DNA from: Deltaproteobacteria bacterium
GTDB taxonomy: Bacteria; Desulfobacterota; Desulfobacteria; Desulfobacterales; Desulfosarcinaceae
DNA length: 64,000 bases
Assembly: GCA_020444075.1 (NCBI GenBank)
Contig: JAHLLR010000014.1
Location: forward strand, 24,354-88,353
Direction: 5' to 3'
Below the pieces are notes generated by a model. That model was given only the letters and a program-made list of their open reading frames with translations. It made no database searches and was not told the DNA's origin. How positions within the stretch are numbered: position 1 is the first letter of the stretch; each line of letters opens with the position of its first letter. Positions 50,922 through 59,441 of the stretch are shown here, in pieces. A program made the position numbers and the translations under genes.

Positions 50922-53486
50922 ATGAATAAACCACCATCAACCGAGACCGCCCTTTCGGCCGGCAAACTGGGTACCTTTGCCGGTGTATTCACCCCCAGCG
51001 TTTTGACCATATTGGGGATCATTCTCTTTCTAAGGCTCGGATATGTGGTCGGCAGCGCCGGATTGGCGCGAGGTCTGGTCATCATCGCCCTGGCCAATGC
51101 CATCAGCGTGATCACCAGCATTTCCCTGTCTGCCGTGGCCACCAACCTCAAAGTTGGGGGGGGAGGGGATTACTACCTCATATCCCGCACCCTGGGACTG
51201 GAATTCGGCGGCTCTATCGGTCTGGTGCTTTTTCTGGCCCAAAGCGTTTCCATCGCCTTTTACTGCATCGGCTTTGCTGAGGCGGTGGCTGCTTTTTTCC
51301 CCCAGGTGCATCCCATGACCGTTCAACTGATTGCTGCCGGTGCCGTAGCGTTTCTTTTTATTTTCGCCTGGCTGGGTGCGGACTGGGCCACCCGGTTCCA
51401 GTTCATTGTCATGGCCCTGCTGATCGCCGCCCTGCTCTCTTTTTTCATCGGCGGTATCCGCAGCTGGGATTCGGCACTGTTGTCAGCCAACTGGGCGTCG
51501 CCGGAAAATGGTGCCCCCTTCTGGATTCTCTTTGCCATATTTTTCCCGGCCGTCACGGGCTTCACCCAGGGGGTGAGCATGTCCGGTGATCTGGCGGACC
51601 CGGGAAAAAGCATTCCTTTAGGTACTTTTCTGGCCGTGGGGATTTCTATTGTCATCTATTTCGCCGTGGCGGTCCTGTTTGCGGGGGCCCTGCCCAACCG
51701 CGTCCTGTCGTCGGACTACGGTGCCATGAAAACGGTATCCGCGATTGGATTTTTTATCGATGCCGGGGTGATCGCCGCGACCCTTTCCTCAGCCATGGCG
51801 TCCTTCATGGGCGCACCGCGAATCCTGCAGTCCCTGGCCGCCGACCGGATTTTTTCCCTGCTGACGCCTTTCGCCAAAGTCAGTGAACCGTCGGCCAACC
51901 CCCGGCGGGGGGTGCTGCTTTCCGCCGGCATCGCCTTTGTCACCATAGCTTTAGGGCAACTGAACCTGGTGGCCGGTTTGGTTTCCATGTTTTTCCTCAT
52001 CTCATACGGACTGCTCAACTATGCCACCTATTTTGAGGCCAGAACCCAAAGCCCCTCTTTTCGACCCCGCTTCAAATGGTTTTCCCCCCCGCTGAGTTTG
52101 CTGGGTTTCCTCACCTGCTTAGGGGCCATGCTGGCCATCGACCTCAAAAGCGGGGCGGCGGCCATTGCCCTGTTGTTTGCCATTTACCAATATCTCAAAC
52201 GTACTGCCGGCCCGGCGCGGTGGGCCGACAGCGCCCGATCCCATCATCTGCAGCTGGTGCGCCAGCATCTGCTTGCCGCCGGCGAAGACCCCGAGCATGC
52301 ACGCGACTGGCGTCCTCAGTTGCTGGTGTTTACCCAGGACTCGACGCGTCGCGCCCCTCTGCTGGCATTTTCCGCCTGGATTGAAGGGGGCAGCGGTTTT
52401 ACGGAGGCGGTACAGATTATTGAAGGCGAGGGTTCCGCAGCCAGAAAAGCGCAGGACTCGGCTCACCGGGTACTGGCAGAGGCCATTGCTTCCGGTCGCC
52501 ACGCCATGTTTCCCCTTACCGTGAGTGCGCCGGATCTGACCCAGGCCATGGGTATTCTCATCCAGAGTTCGGGAATCGGTCCGTTGCGCCCGAATACGGT
52601 GGTGCTCAACTGGATGGGTGAATCCGCAAAATCCGTTTCCGGTATCGGCGCCTACAACTACGTGAAGAACCTAAGGCTTATTTTCAGGCAGGGGAAAAAT
52701 TTGGTGGTTTTTCGAATGGATCCGGAATCATGGAACCGGCTTGAGGCTGAACCGAGGGAAGACCGCCGGATCGATGTGTGGTGGCAGGGCAATGCCACCA
52801 GCCGCCTGATGCTGCTCCTGGCGCATCTGATGACCCGTAACGAACCGTGGAACAAAACCACCCTCCGGGTGCTGACGCAGGGTGATGACATGCATATCGA
52901 AGCGGAAAAAGAGAAATTGAATAAAATCCTGGAGGAGGTCAGAATCGATGCGTCCGCCGAAATCGTTGAGAATTTTGAAGCCGACACCATTGTGCGGCAC
53001 TCGGCCGATGCTTCCTTTGTTTTTCTACCCCTGAAAATTGAGCAGAACCGCATTTCGGACCCCACCGGCAAATCATTCGAACGCTCCCTTCCCCGGCTGC
53101 CGGTTTCCGCCTTGGTCATGGCGGCAGAAGACATCGATTTGGATGCGGCACCCGAAGAGGGCCTGGCCGCTCAGGTTGCCCGAGCGACCGATGATCTGGA
53201 AGCGGCCCGGAAAAAAGCCGCCGCAGCTGAAAAGGCGGCCGCCGATAAAAAGGCAGCCCTTGAAACGCTTAACCGCCGGCTCGAGGCTTTGGAAGCTAAG
53301 GGCGTTTCCGGTGCGGTGCCCCTGGATGCCCGGGAGGACCTGAAAGAAGAAATCAAGGATGCCGAATCCGGTGCCGAAAAGGCTTATCGACGCGCGGTAA
53401 AAGCCAAAGTCAAGGCCGATGATGCCGAAAAGACGGTGGATGTTTTAAATCCCGGATTAAAGTCTGAAAAGGAACCGTCGAAATAA
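50922..53486 (+). CDS. Amino acid/cation-chloride (SLC12-like) APC-superfamily permease with C-terminal coiled coil
   Basis: The 854 residues start with an N-terminal membrane domain of about 12 TM segments (TPSVLTILGIILFLRLGYVV; NLKVGGGGDYYLISRTLGLE; FFPAVTGFTQGVSMSGDLAD; ASFMGAPRILQSLAADRIF), the pattern of bacterial SLC12/NKCC homologues. A soluble domain of about 300 residues follows, also like SLC12 proteins (WWQGNATSRLMLLLAHLMTR). The last 100 residues form an Ala/Lys/Glu-rich coiled coil. The transported ion or amino acid is unknown. A thioesterase gene follows within 36 bases. Confidence 0.82.
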   Translation: MNKPPSTETALSAGKLGTFAGVFTPSVLTILGIILFLRLGYVVGSAGLARGLVIIALANAISVITSISLSAVATNLKVGGGGDYYLISRTLGLEFGGSIGLVLFLAQSVSIAFYCIGFAEAVAAFFPQVHPMTVQLIAAGAVAFLFIFAWLGADWATRFQFIVMALLIAALLSFFIGGIRSWDSALLSANWASPENGAPFWILFAIFFPAVTGFTQGVSMSGDLADPGKSIPLGTFLAVGISIVIYFAVAVLFAGALPNRVLSSDYGAMKTVSAIGFFIDAGVIAATLSSAMASFMGAPRILQSLAADRIFSLLTPFAKVSEPSANPRRGVLLSAGIAFVTIALGQLNLVAGLVSMFFLISYGLLNYATYFEARTQSPSFRPRFKWFSPPLSLLGFLTCLGAMLAIDLKSGAAAIALLFAIYQYLKRTAGPARWADSARSHHLQLVRQHLLAAGEDPEHARDWRPQLLVFTQDSTRRAPLLAFSAWIEGGSGFTEAVQIIEGEGSAARKAQDSAHRVLAEAIASGRHAMFPLTVSAPDLTQAMGILIQSSGIGPLRPNTVVLNWMGESAKSVSGIGAYNYVKNLRLIFRQGKNLVVFRMDPESWNRLEAEPREDRRIDVWWQGNATSRLMLLLAHLMTRNEPWNKTTLRVLTQGDDMHIEAEKEKLNKILEEVRIDASAEIVENFEADTIVRHSADASFVFLPLKIEQNRISDPTGKSFERSLPRLPVSALVMAAEDIDLDAAPEEGLAAQVARATDDLEAARKKAAAAEKAAADKKAALETLNRRLEALEAKGVSGAVPLDAREDLKEEIKDAESGAEKAYRRAVKAKVKADDAEKTVDVLNPGLKSEKEPSK

Positions 53487-53522
53487 ATGGTATCTGGCCC
53501 GGCCACTAAAATGGAGATTCCC

Positions 53523-53981
53523 ATGCCCAGTCCCAACCCGGCTTATATCGGTGCGTTGATCAACGTGGTGAATTCAAGCCCCTTTCCCACGCATATGTTG
53601 ATGCAGCTGAAAGCGATCGCCTTCGACCATGCGGTGGTTTCACTGAAAACCGACACCTGCCATCTTCAGCCCTATGGGATTGTCCACGGCGGGGTATTGG
53701 CGACGCTCATCGATACGGCCACATTCTGGGCTTCCTTTCTCAGGCTGCCCGACGATGACGGGTTGGTCAATATCGACCTGAAACTCAATTATCTGAAACC
53801 GGTGGCGGACGGAATCCTCACGGCCACCGGGCGCTGCATCCGCTCCGGCCGGTCGCTGAGCTATGCCGAGGCCGGAGTGACGGATGCCGATGGAAAACTG
53901 GTGGCTCACGGCACGTCAACCCTGATGGCCCTGCCGGGAAAAGGGCTTGCCTTCAAGATGAACAAGTTCCTGGAGGATTGA
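53523..53981 (+). CDS. PaaI-family hotdog thioesterase
   Basis: This acyl-CoA thioesterase of 152 residues has HLQPYGIVHGGVLATLIDTA as the hotdog signature and LNYLKPVADGILTATGRCIR and SYAEAGVTDADGKLVAHGTS as later core strands. I place the start at 53523, where GGAG is six bases upstream; the frame opens at 53487 directly after the permease stop. It is probably co-transcribed with the permease. Substrate unknown. Confidence 0.85.
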   Translation: MPSPNPAYIGALINVVNSSPFPTHMLMQLKAIAFDHAVVSLKTDTCHLQPYGIVHGGVLATLIDTATFWASFLRLPDDDGLVNIDLKLNYLKPVADGILTATGRCIRSGRSLSYAEAGVTDADGKLVAHGTSTLMALPGKGLAFKMNKFLED

Positions 53982-54172
53982 TTTTTCGGCAAAGGCCAAT
54001 GCGAAGGGCGGATAGGGACGACCCTGGTTGCCACAGGAGAACCACCCCATGAGTGAAAAAGACTTGATTGTTGAAGGGTTTTGAGTTGAAATATAGCGCT
54101 TTATCATTTACCCGGAAAACGCTCTACCCTGCTTCAGGGAAGCTTCGCACCAGCAGCTACGGATAGTCGGTC

Positions 54173-54673
54173 ATGATCATTTATTGTGAGGAGTGCGGTT
54201 TTAAAAATACGATTGACGAGGCGCTTGTCAAAGGTCCCAAGCCTCAAGTTCCCTGCGGGAAGTGCGGTGACTTTCTGCGCTTTTACGGGCTCAAGGCAAA
54301 AGCGCTGAAAAAGCCATCGCCGAAGCACAAAAAGGCGCCGCAATCCTGCCTGATCCTGAAATACGGCAAAGTGGTGGTCCTTGTTAACGAAACCAACTCC
54401 CGTGTGGAGATCGGCCGCCAGAAGAGCAACGACATCCAGGTCGTGAACAACCGGGTGTCACGGACGCACGCGTTGATCGAATATAAAAATGGGAAATATT
54501 ATCTCACCGACCAAAGCTCCAATGGCACCTATCTTCTCATGGAAGGACGCAAGGGTATCACCGTCAGAAAAAAAGAGATCATGCTGACCGCCAAGGGCGT
54601 AATCGGCCCGGGATACAAAGTGGATTTCAAATCCTCCGACGCCATTCATATCCTGTTCGAACAAAACCCCTGA
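54173..54673 (+). CDS. Zinc-ribbon plus FHA-domain protein
   Basis: This 166-residue protein starts with an MJ0042-like zinc ribbon (C5-x2-C8 and C28-x2-C31). A Lys/Pro-rich linker leads to an FHA domain (VEIGRQKSNDIQVVNNRVSR, HALIEYKNGKYYLTDQSSNG) with the conserved G-R, S-R-x-H and N-G residues. FHA domains bind phosphothreonine, so a role in kinase signalling or protein recruitment is expected. No kinase is in the window. It precedes the CPA2 antiporter gene by 102 bases. The gap 53982-54172 holds no gene. Confidence 0.85.
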   Translation: MIIYCEECGFKNTIDEALVKGPKPQVPCGKCGDFLRFYGLKAKALKKPSPKHKKAPQSCLILKYGKVVVLVNETNSRVEIGRQKSNDIQVVNNRVSRTHALIEYKNGKYYLTDQSSNGTYLLMEGRKGITVRKKEIMLTAKGVIGPGYKVDFKSSDAIHILFEQNP

Positions 54674-54775
54674 TCCTTCCGAGCATTGTTGCTGCAGTCT
54701 TGACGCTCAATTTAAATCGACAAGATACGTTCGTTGGACATTTTTTAACACCCTTGCCATAAAGGAGACCTTTTC

Positions 54776-56500
54776 ATGTGGCCGCTGTTGATGAAACTGT
54801 TTCTTCTGGTATGCGCGGCTTATGCAACCGGCATCCTGGCTCAGCATTTCCGCCAAAGCGCCATCGTGGGATATCTACTGGCCGGCAGCATGGTCGGTGC
54901 CCTGTTGTTCAACTACGGGACGATCGCGTCGGTGGCCGAACTGGGTGTGGCGCTGCTGCTTTTTTCCATCGGGCTGGAATTCTCCTTCCAGCAGCTCAAA
55001 GCTCTGGGTAAGGCCGTGCTCGCCGGCGGTGCCCTTCAGGTTATACTGACACTGATTGTCTTTGCCGCCCTGCTGGTCCTTTTCGTTCCGGTCTCCCAGG
55101 CCGTGATCATCGGTTCCGCTTTTGCTCTGAGTTCTACGGCCATCGTGCTGCGGGTGCTTCTGGACAATGCCCAGATGGATTCGACCCGGGGGCGTATGGC
55201 CCTGGGAATTCTCCTGGTTCAGGACCTGGCCGTGGTTCCCCTGGTGTTATTGGTCTCTCTGATGGGTGAAGCCGGGACAGTGATGACAGCGGCGTTGCGA
55301 ATCGGAAAAACACTCGCGGCCGCCGGGGGGCTGGTGATGGTCTTTTATGTGATGTTTTACCGGTTGATCCCCCGGCTGCTGAAAAAGCAGGGGCTTTTCG
55401 CCAATCGGGAACTGACCATTCTGCTGGCCATCCTGTCGGCCATGGGAGCCATCGGTGGTGCCCATTTTGTCGGTCTTTCTCCGGCGCTGGGCGCTTTTCT
55501 GGCAGGCATGCTGCTCGCCGAATCCCCCTTTGCCACCCAGATCCGTTCGGACATCGACGCCATCCGCACCCTGTTTGTGGTGCTTTTCTTCACTTCCATC
55601 GGCATGCTGCTGGATCTGGGATGGCTGGCCACCCATATCCATCTGGTCCTGCCGGCGGTGGGGCTGGTGTTTGTCATCAAGGCGGTTATCATTTTCGGCA
55701 TCCTCAAAATGACTCGTGTAGACACCCAGGTGGCCCTGGCGACCGGAATCACTCTCGGACAGGTGGGAGAATTCGCCTTTGTGCTGGCGGCGGCGGGACG
55801 GGACAGCGGCGTGGTGGATCCCAACCTGTTTGCCGGGGTGGTTTCGGTCACCCTGCTTTCCATGTTCCTGGCCCCCTACATGGTCGGCTACGCCGATCCG
55901 CTGGCCGAAAAGCTTGGTGTCCGGCTGTTCAAACGGCCACTGACATCTTCGATTAGAAATGAATCCAGCGGATGCAAAAAAGCCCTGATCATCGGTTTCG
56001 GACCGGCCGGCAGAAAGGTGGCCGGGATATTGAAGGGGATGGGCGTGGTTCCTGAAATCATCGAATTGAATCCATCGGCCCTTGAATCCGCGGACAGCCA
56101 GGGTGTTGTCATGCATCTGGGAGATGCCACCAAGACGGATGTGCTCGAACACGCCGGCGTCCATGATGCCGCCGTGGTGGTGGTGACCGTGCCCGACAGC
56201 CGAACCGCCGCCGGCATGATCCGAACCATCCGCACACTGCTGCCGAATGTGAAGATCATCGCCCGGGGCCGTTATCATCGCCACCTATCCCTTTTGGAAA
56301 CGGCCGGTGCATCGTTGGTTGTGGACGAGGAGCAGATGGTTGGCTTGCGTCTTGCCGAAACCACGGTGGGGCAGCTGTCCGAAATGGATCTCTATGCCAC
56401 GGCCTGCCGTATGGTTGGGAAAAACCCGCCATCCAGCCCATCGGCCGCTGGTGAATTCACGCCTGAAGATAAATCTGCCGAAGGAAAGCCGACTTCCTGA
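54776..56500 (+). CDS. CPA2-family cation:proton antiporter with TrkA-N domain (KefB/YbaL-like)
   Basis: The 574-residue protein has about 12 TM segments from residue 5 to 385 (IVGYLLAGSMVGALLFNYGT; SIGLEFSFQQLKALGKAVL; SALSAMG-like core LAILSAMGAIGGAHFVGLSP). A TrkA-N Rossmann domain follows from about residue 400 (ALIIGFGPAGRKVAGILKGM) with GDATKTDVLEHAGVHDA. It exchanges K+ or Na+ for H+. AAAGGAG precedes the ATG. Which cation is unknown. The gene is convergent with ogt. Confidence 0.92.
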   Translation: MWPLLMKLFLLVCAAYATGILAQHFRQSAIVGYLLAGSMVGALLFNYGTIASVAELGVALLLFSIGLEFSFQQLKALGKAVLAGGALQVILTLIVFAALLVLFVPVSQAVIIGSAFALSSTAIVLRVLLDNAQMDSTRGRMALGILLVQDLAVVPLVLLVSLMGEAGTVMTAALRIGKTLAAAGGLVMVFYVMFYRLIPRLLKKQGLFANRELTILLAILSAMGAIGGAHFVGLSPALGAFLAGMLLAESPFATQIRSDIDAIRTLFVVLFFTSIGMLLDLGWLATHIHLVLPAVGLVFVIKAVIIFGILKMTRVDTQVALATGITLGQVGEFAFVLAAAGRDSGVVDPNLFAGVVSVTLLSMFLAPYMVGYADPLAEKLGVRLFKRPLTSSIRNESSGCKKALIIGFGPAGRKVAGILKGMGVVPEIIELNPSALESADSQGVVMHLGDATKTDVLEHAGVHDAAVVVVTVPDSRTAAGMIRTIRTLLPNVKIIARGRYHRHLSLLETAGASLVVDEEQMVGLRLAETTVGQLSEMDLYATACRMVGKNPPSSPSAAGEFTPEDKSAEGKPTS

Positions 56501-56522
56501 AAAAAGGGTCCGGGGTGTAGGG

Positions 56523-57041
56523 TCACCTGCCGGAAAAGGGCAGCGGCGCCTGGTTGGCCGAAAAGACGTTCCCTTTTTCCAGCCGGAGAAGCCGCTGCTT
56601 GAGATCAAGCCCACCGCCGTAACCGGTCAACGCGCCATTTTTGCCGATGACCCGGTGGCAGGGAATAATGATGGAGATGGGATTGCGACCATTGGCGGCA
56701 CCCACGGCCCGCACGGCATCGGGCTTGTCGATACGCCGGGCAATCCACTGGTAGGAGACCGCCGTGCCATAGGGAATCTCTAACAGTGCGGACCACACCT
56801 TCATTTGAAAGGATGTGCCCTCCGGAAACAGATCGACATTGAAGATTTTGTGTTCTCCGGCAAAATATGCGGCCAGCTGAGTTTTCACCGATTTGAAATG
56901 AGCCGGGTCCCGCTGCCAAGCCCCTTGGATGGCCACCGGATGCTTTCCGCTGATAAAATTCAGGTGTCGCAGCCCTTTTTCGTCTCCGGCCAGCACCAGG
57001 GTGCCGGCCATATCGGTTTCCATATAATCATAGATCATCAA
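56523..57041 (-). CDS. ogt: Methylated-DNA-[protein]-cysteine S-methyltransferase
   Basis: This suicide enzyme removes O6-methyl from guanine. It has 172 residues with the acceptor Cys at C128 in IIPCHRVIGKNGALTGYGGG and the helix-turn-helix segment GTAVSYQWIARRIDKPDAVR. AGGAGACG precedes the ATG. It starts six bases after the stop of the Ada/AlkA-like gene on the same strand, forming an alkylation-repair operon. Confidence 0.95.
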   Translation of the reverse strand: MMIYDYMETDMAGTLVLAGDEKGLRHLNFISGKHPVAIQGAWQRDPAHFKSVKTQLAAYFAGEHKIFNVDLFPEGTSFQMKVWSALLEIPYGTAVSYQWIARRIDKPDAVRAVGAANGRNPISIIIPCHRVIGKNGALTGYGGGLDLKQRLLRLEKGNVFSANQAPLPFSGR

Positions 57042-57047
57042 CGTCTC

Positions 57048-58511
57048 CTATCCCTGTGCCTGCCACAGGTAAACTGCCGCGTAAGCCCGCCAGGGGCGCC
57101 AGGCTTCGGCACGCGACGTCACTTGTTTAACGGTCGGTCGGGTGTCTCCCTCCTGGAGTGCCTTCATGATTCCCAGATCCGATGCCGGGAAGGCGTCGGG
57201 TTCCCCCAGGGCGCGCATGGCCACATAGTTGGCCGTCCACGCTCCGATGCCCGGTATGGCTGTCATGGTAACCACAAAGCGGGATAATCCTCCGGCCGAG
57301 TCGAACGGCAGCGATCCGGAAACTACGTGGCGCGCCAGTTGCCGAAGGGTCTCCTTCCTTTTTTGGGGCATGCCGATGCCTGCCATATCGGCGGCTGCCA
57401 TATCACCGGCCTCAGGAAAGAGCCATGTCAGGTGGGGATTTCCATTACCGCCATACGGGACGCCGGCAGTGCGTGCGATATGACCCAGCAGGGTGACGGC
57501 GCCCTTCACCGAGATCTGCTGGCCCACCACCGCACGGACCGCTGTTTCGAAAGGGTCCCAGGATCCGGGCAGGCGCAGTCCCGGTGATTTACGGATCCGT
57601 TCGGCCAGCAAGGGATCCCGGTTCAGTGTCTGGTGAATGGCCCGGGGATTGGCATCCAGGTCGAACATGCGCCGTACCCGATCCACGACCGCCATCAGCT
57701 CGCGGCTGTCCGTCATGGACACCTCAAGTTCAAGGGCGTTGCCCTTTGGGGCATGTCGGACAGCGAGGGTTCCACAGGTGGTCGACAGGCGGATGGTCCG
57801 ATGATAGGTCCCGCCATCCACCCATTCCACACCGGGAATGGCCCGCCCCTGGAAAAAGGTCAGCATCCGGTCCCAATCGTATGGCGGCCGGTAGGGCAGC
57901 GTCAGGGTGCAGCGGAATCCGGAATCGGATCGAGGGCGTGCCTGCGGGCGACTTCTGCGAAGCTGAGACGGCGTGCGGTCGACATGCTTGCGAAAGGCGG
58001 CATTAAATCGCCGGAGGCTGCCGTAGCCGGCGGCCAGGGCCGCCTGGGTGATGGGCATGTCCGTCTCCACCACCAGCCGTTTGGCAAACAGCAGGCGCTG
58101 GTGGTCCGCAAGGGCCTTGGGTGTGGCTCCGATATGCTGCCGAAACAGACGGCGCAAGTGCCGGGCGCCGACACCCAGCCGTGCGGCCAGATCGTCTACG
58201 GAACCGCCGTCAAGGGCTCCCTGGCGAATCAGATGCAAGGCCCTGGAGACGGTGGCGGAGGTGCCGTTCCAGGCGGGTGTGCCCGGGGCCGTTTCGGGTC
58301 GGCAGCGCAGGCATGGACGCAGGCCGGCTGCCGCGGCTGCGGCAGCCGAGGGATAGTAAACGATGTTTTCCGGCCGGGGTGACGGGGCCGGACAGATGGG
58401 TCGGCAATAGATGCCCGTGGTTTTGACGCCGATGAAAAAGAGGCCGTCAAAGCGCGGGTCCCGGGCCAGTCTGGCGCGGTCACAGACGTCACGGTCCATG
58501 TGAGTATTCAT
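57048..58511 (-). CDS. Ada-like/AlkA fusion: methylphosphotriester-sensing AraC regulator with DNA-3-methyladenine glycosylase
   Basis: The 487-residue protein has an N-terminal Ada-type zinc domain with Cys ligands C36, C40, C67, C70 (TTGIYCRPIC, LRPCLRC); C36 is the expected methyl acceptor. An AraC HTH pair follows (DDLAARLGVGARHLRRLFRQ; ITQAALAAGYGSLRRFNAAF). The second half is an AlkA N-terminal fold and HhH-GPD glycosylase (VTMTAIPGIGAWTANYVAMR, then the catalytic Asp in FPASDLGIM). It lacks the Ogt acceptor domain of E. coli Ada, which is instead the adjacent ogt gene. I use the ATG at 58511 with AAGG upstream. It may autoregulate with ogt. Confidence 0.93.
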   Translation of the reverse strand: MNTHMDRDVCDRARLARDPRFDGLFFIGVKTTGIYCRPICPAPSPRPENIVYYPSAAAAAAAGLRPCLRCRPETAPGTPAWNGTSATVSRALHLIRQGALDGGSVDDLAARLGVGARHLRRLFRQHIGATPKALADHQRLLFAKRLVVETDMPITQAALAAGYGSLRRFNAAFRKHVDRTPSQLRRSRPQARPRSDSGFRCTLTLPYRPPYDWDRMLTFFQGRAIPGVEWVDGGTYHRTIRLSTTCGTLAVRHAPKGNALELEVSMTDSRELMAVVDRVRRMFDLDANPRAIHQTLNRDPLLAERIRKSPGLRLPGSWDPFETAVRAVVGQQISVKGAVTLLGHIARTAGVPYGGNGNPHLTWLFPEAGDMAAADMAGIGMPQKRKETLRQLARHVVSGSLPFDSAGGLSRFVVTMTAIPGIGAWTANYVAMRALGEPDAFPASDLGIMKALQEGDTRPTVKQVTSRAEAWRPWRAYAAVYLWQAQG

Positions 58512-58655
58512 GTTCAGCCTTGATTCATGGTGGAGTACATCCAGCATTGTCATTGAAATGGTTGCCTTTTATGCTGGGCACCATATTCGGATGTTTTCTA
58601 TCGGCTGACAAGTCGTTTTCGGACATGTTTATAAAAATGAGGAGGCAATCCAAAG

Positions 58656-58866
58656 ATGAGAAAGATCATCCGATGGATGGCAGCCGCAAGTATGGCTGTT
58701 TTTCTGACATCCTTGAAACCCGGCTATGCGACGTGAAGACGGAATCGCTGATCTGGGCGGGGGAATCGCAAACCATGGATTTGAGAACCACCGGGCAGTC
58801 AATCGGCCAGGTGGTCGATGCGGTTATGAATGAGTTGAAAAAAAGCCGACTGCTGCCCGACCCTTT
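58656..58866 (+). pseudogene. Possible frameshifted small exported protein (DUF4136-like fragment)
   Basis: An ATG at 58656, preceded by GGAGG, opens a clear signal-peptide-like sequence (RKIIRWMAAASMAVFLTSLK, then PGYA) that stops at 58736. In the overlapping frame DVKTESLIWAGESQTMDLRT and TGQSIGQVVDAVMNELKKS continue as if a base were lost at about 58731. The latter looks like DUF4136-type lipoprotein ends. Sequence error or pseudogene cannot be separated here. Confidence 0.4.
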
Positions 58867-58867
58867 A

Positions 58868-59125
58868 TCATTTGAACCGGCGCTCCCGGAATTGTTTGTC
58901 CTTGTCGGTGCTCACCGTATCTGCGGGAATCTCTTCCTGCTCCTCTTCCCTGCAGGTGGAGATCCCCAGCGCTGCGGTGACCGGACACCAGGCAACCATG
59001 GCGGTTATGAACACAACGGCACCCACGACGTAAAAACCTTTCCACCAGCCGGCACCAAGGGCCATGAACGCCAGACTGGCGACAATGCGGATGATTCGTT
59101 CGGTCCTGCCTACATTGCATTTCAT
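58868..59125 (-). CDS. DUF2892 (YgaP-like TM) small membrane protein
   Basis: The 85 residues begin MKCNVGRTERIIRIVASLAF, the family hallmark, then two TM segments (ASLAFMALGAGWWKGFYVVG; AVVFITAMVAWCPVTAALGI) with the motif GISTC at the end of the second. The C-terminal tail is acidic then basic. AAGGAG precedes the ATG. Related domains anchor rhodanese-like sulfurtransferases; no rhodanese is attached here. Function unknown. Confidence 0.85.
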   Translation of the reverse strand: MKCNVGRTERIIRIVASLAFMALGAGWWKGFYVVGAVVFITAMVAWCPVTAALGISTCREEEQEEIPADTVSTDKDKQFRERRFK

Positions 59126-59263
59126 GGTCGGCTCCTTTCACTTTTCAATTCACCTCTCCCTTATGCAAAGCAAGACAAATACCAATTTGACGGCAAAATA
59201 TTATTAATATTAATAATTAGTTATAAATTGTTATCAACCCCTTTGCGGTCCCGGGTGTCAGCC

Positions 59264-59433
59264 TTTTTTACCGAATGGTAAAAAATGGATGCGCCAAGGT
59301 GACGTCAAAACGATTACTAAATTTACAAACCGTATGATTTGAGCTACACTTTTAGCATCTACCTTAAAAATGGGTCCTTTGGACCCGTATTGTTAACTCC
59401 TCCTCCGGAGTCATGTTTCCTATCCGTTCATAG
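59264..59433 (+). promoter_or_regulatory. corA upstream region with dyads and a six-codon mini-ORF
   Basis: Perfect inverted repeats are TTTTTTACC-GAAT-GGTAAAAAA (59264-59285), GGGTCC-TTT-GGACCC (59372-59386) and ACTCC-N6-GGAGT (59396-59411). The last hides GGAG five bases from an ATG (59413) that encodes only MFPIRS before TAG at 59433. The layout resembles leader-peptide control of Mg2+ transporters but may be chance. The gap 59126-59441 is otherwise AT-rich; a TATGAT at 59333 is a -10 candidate. Confidence 0.35.
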
Positions 59434-59441
59434 GATCGCCA

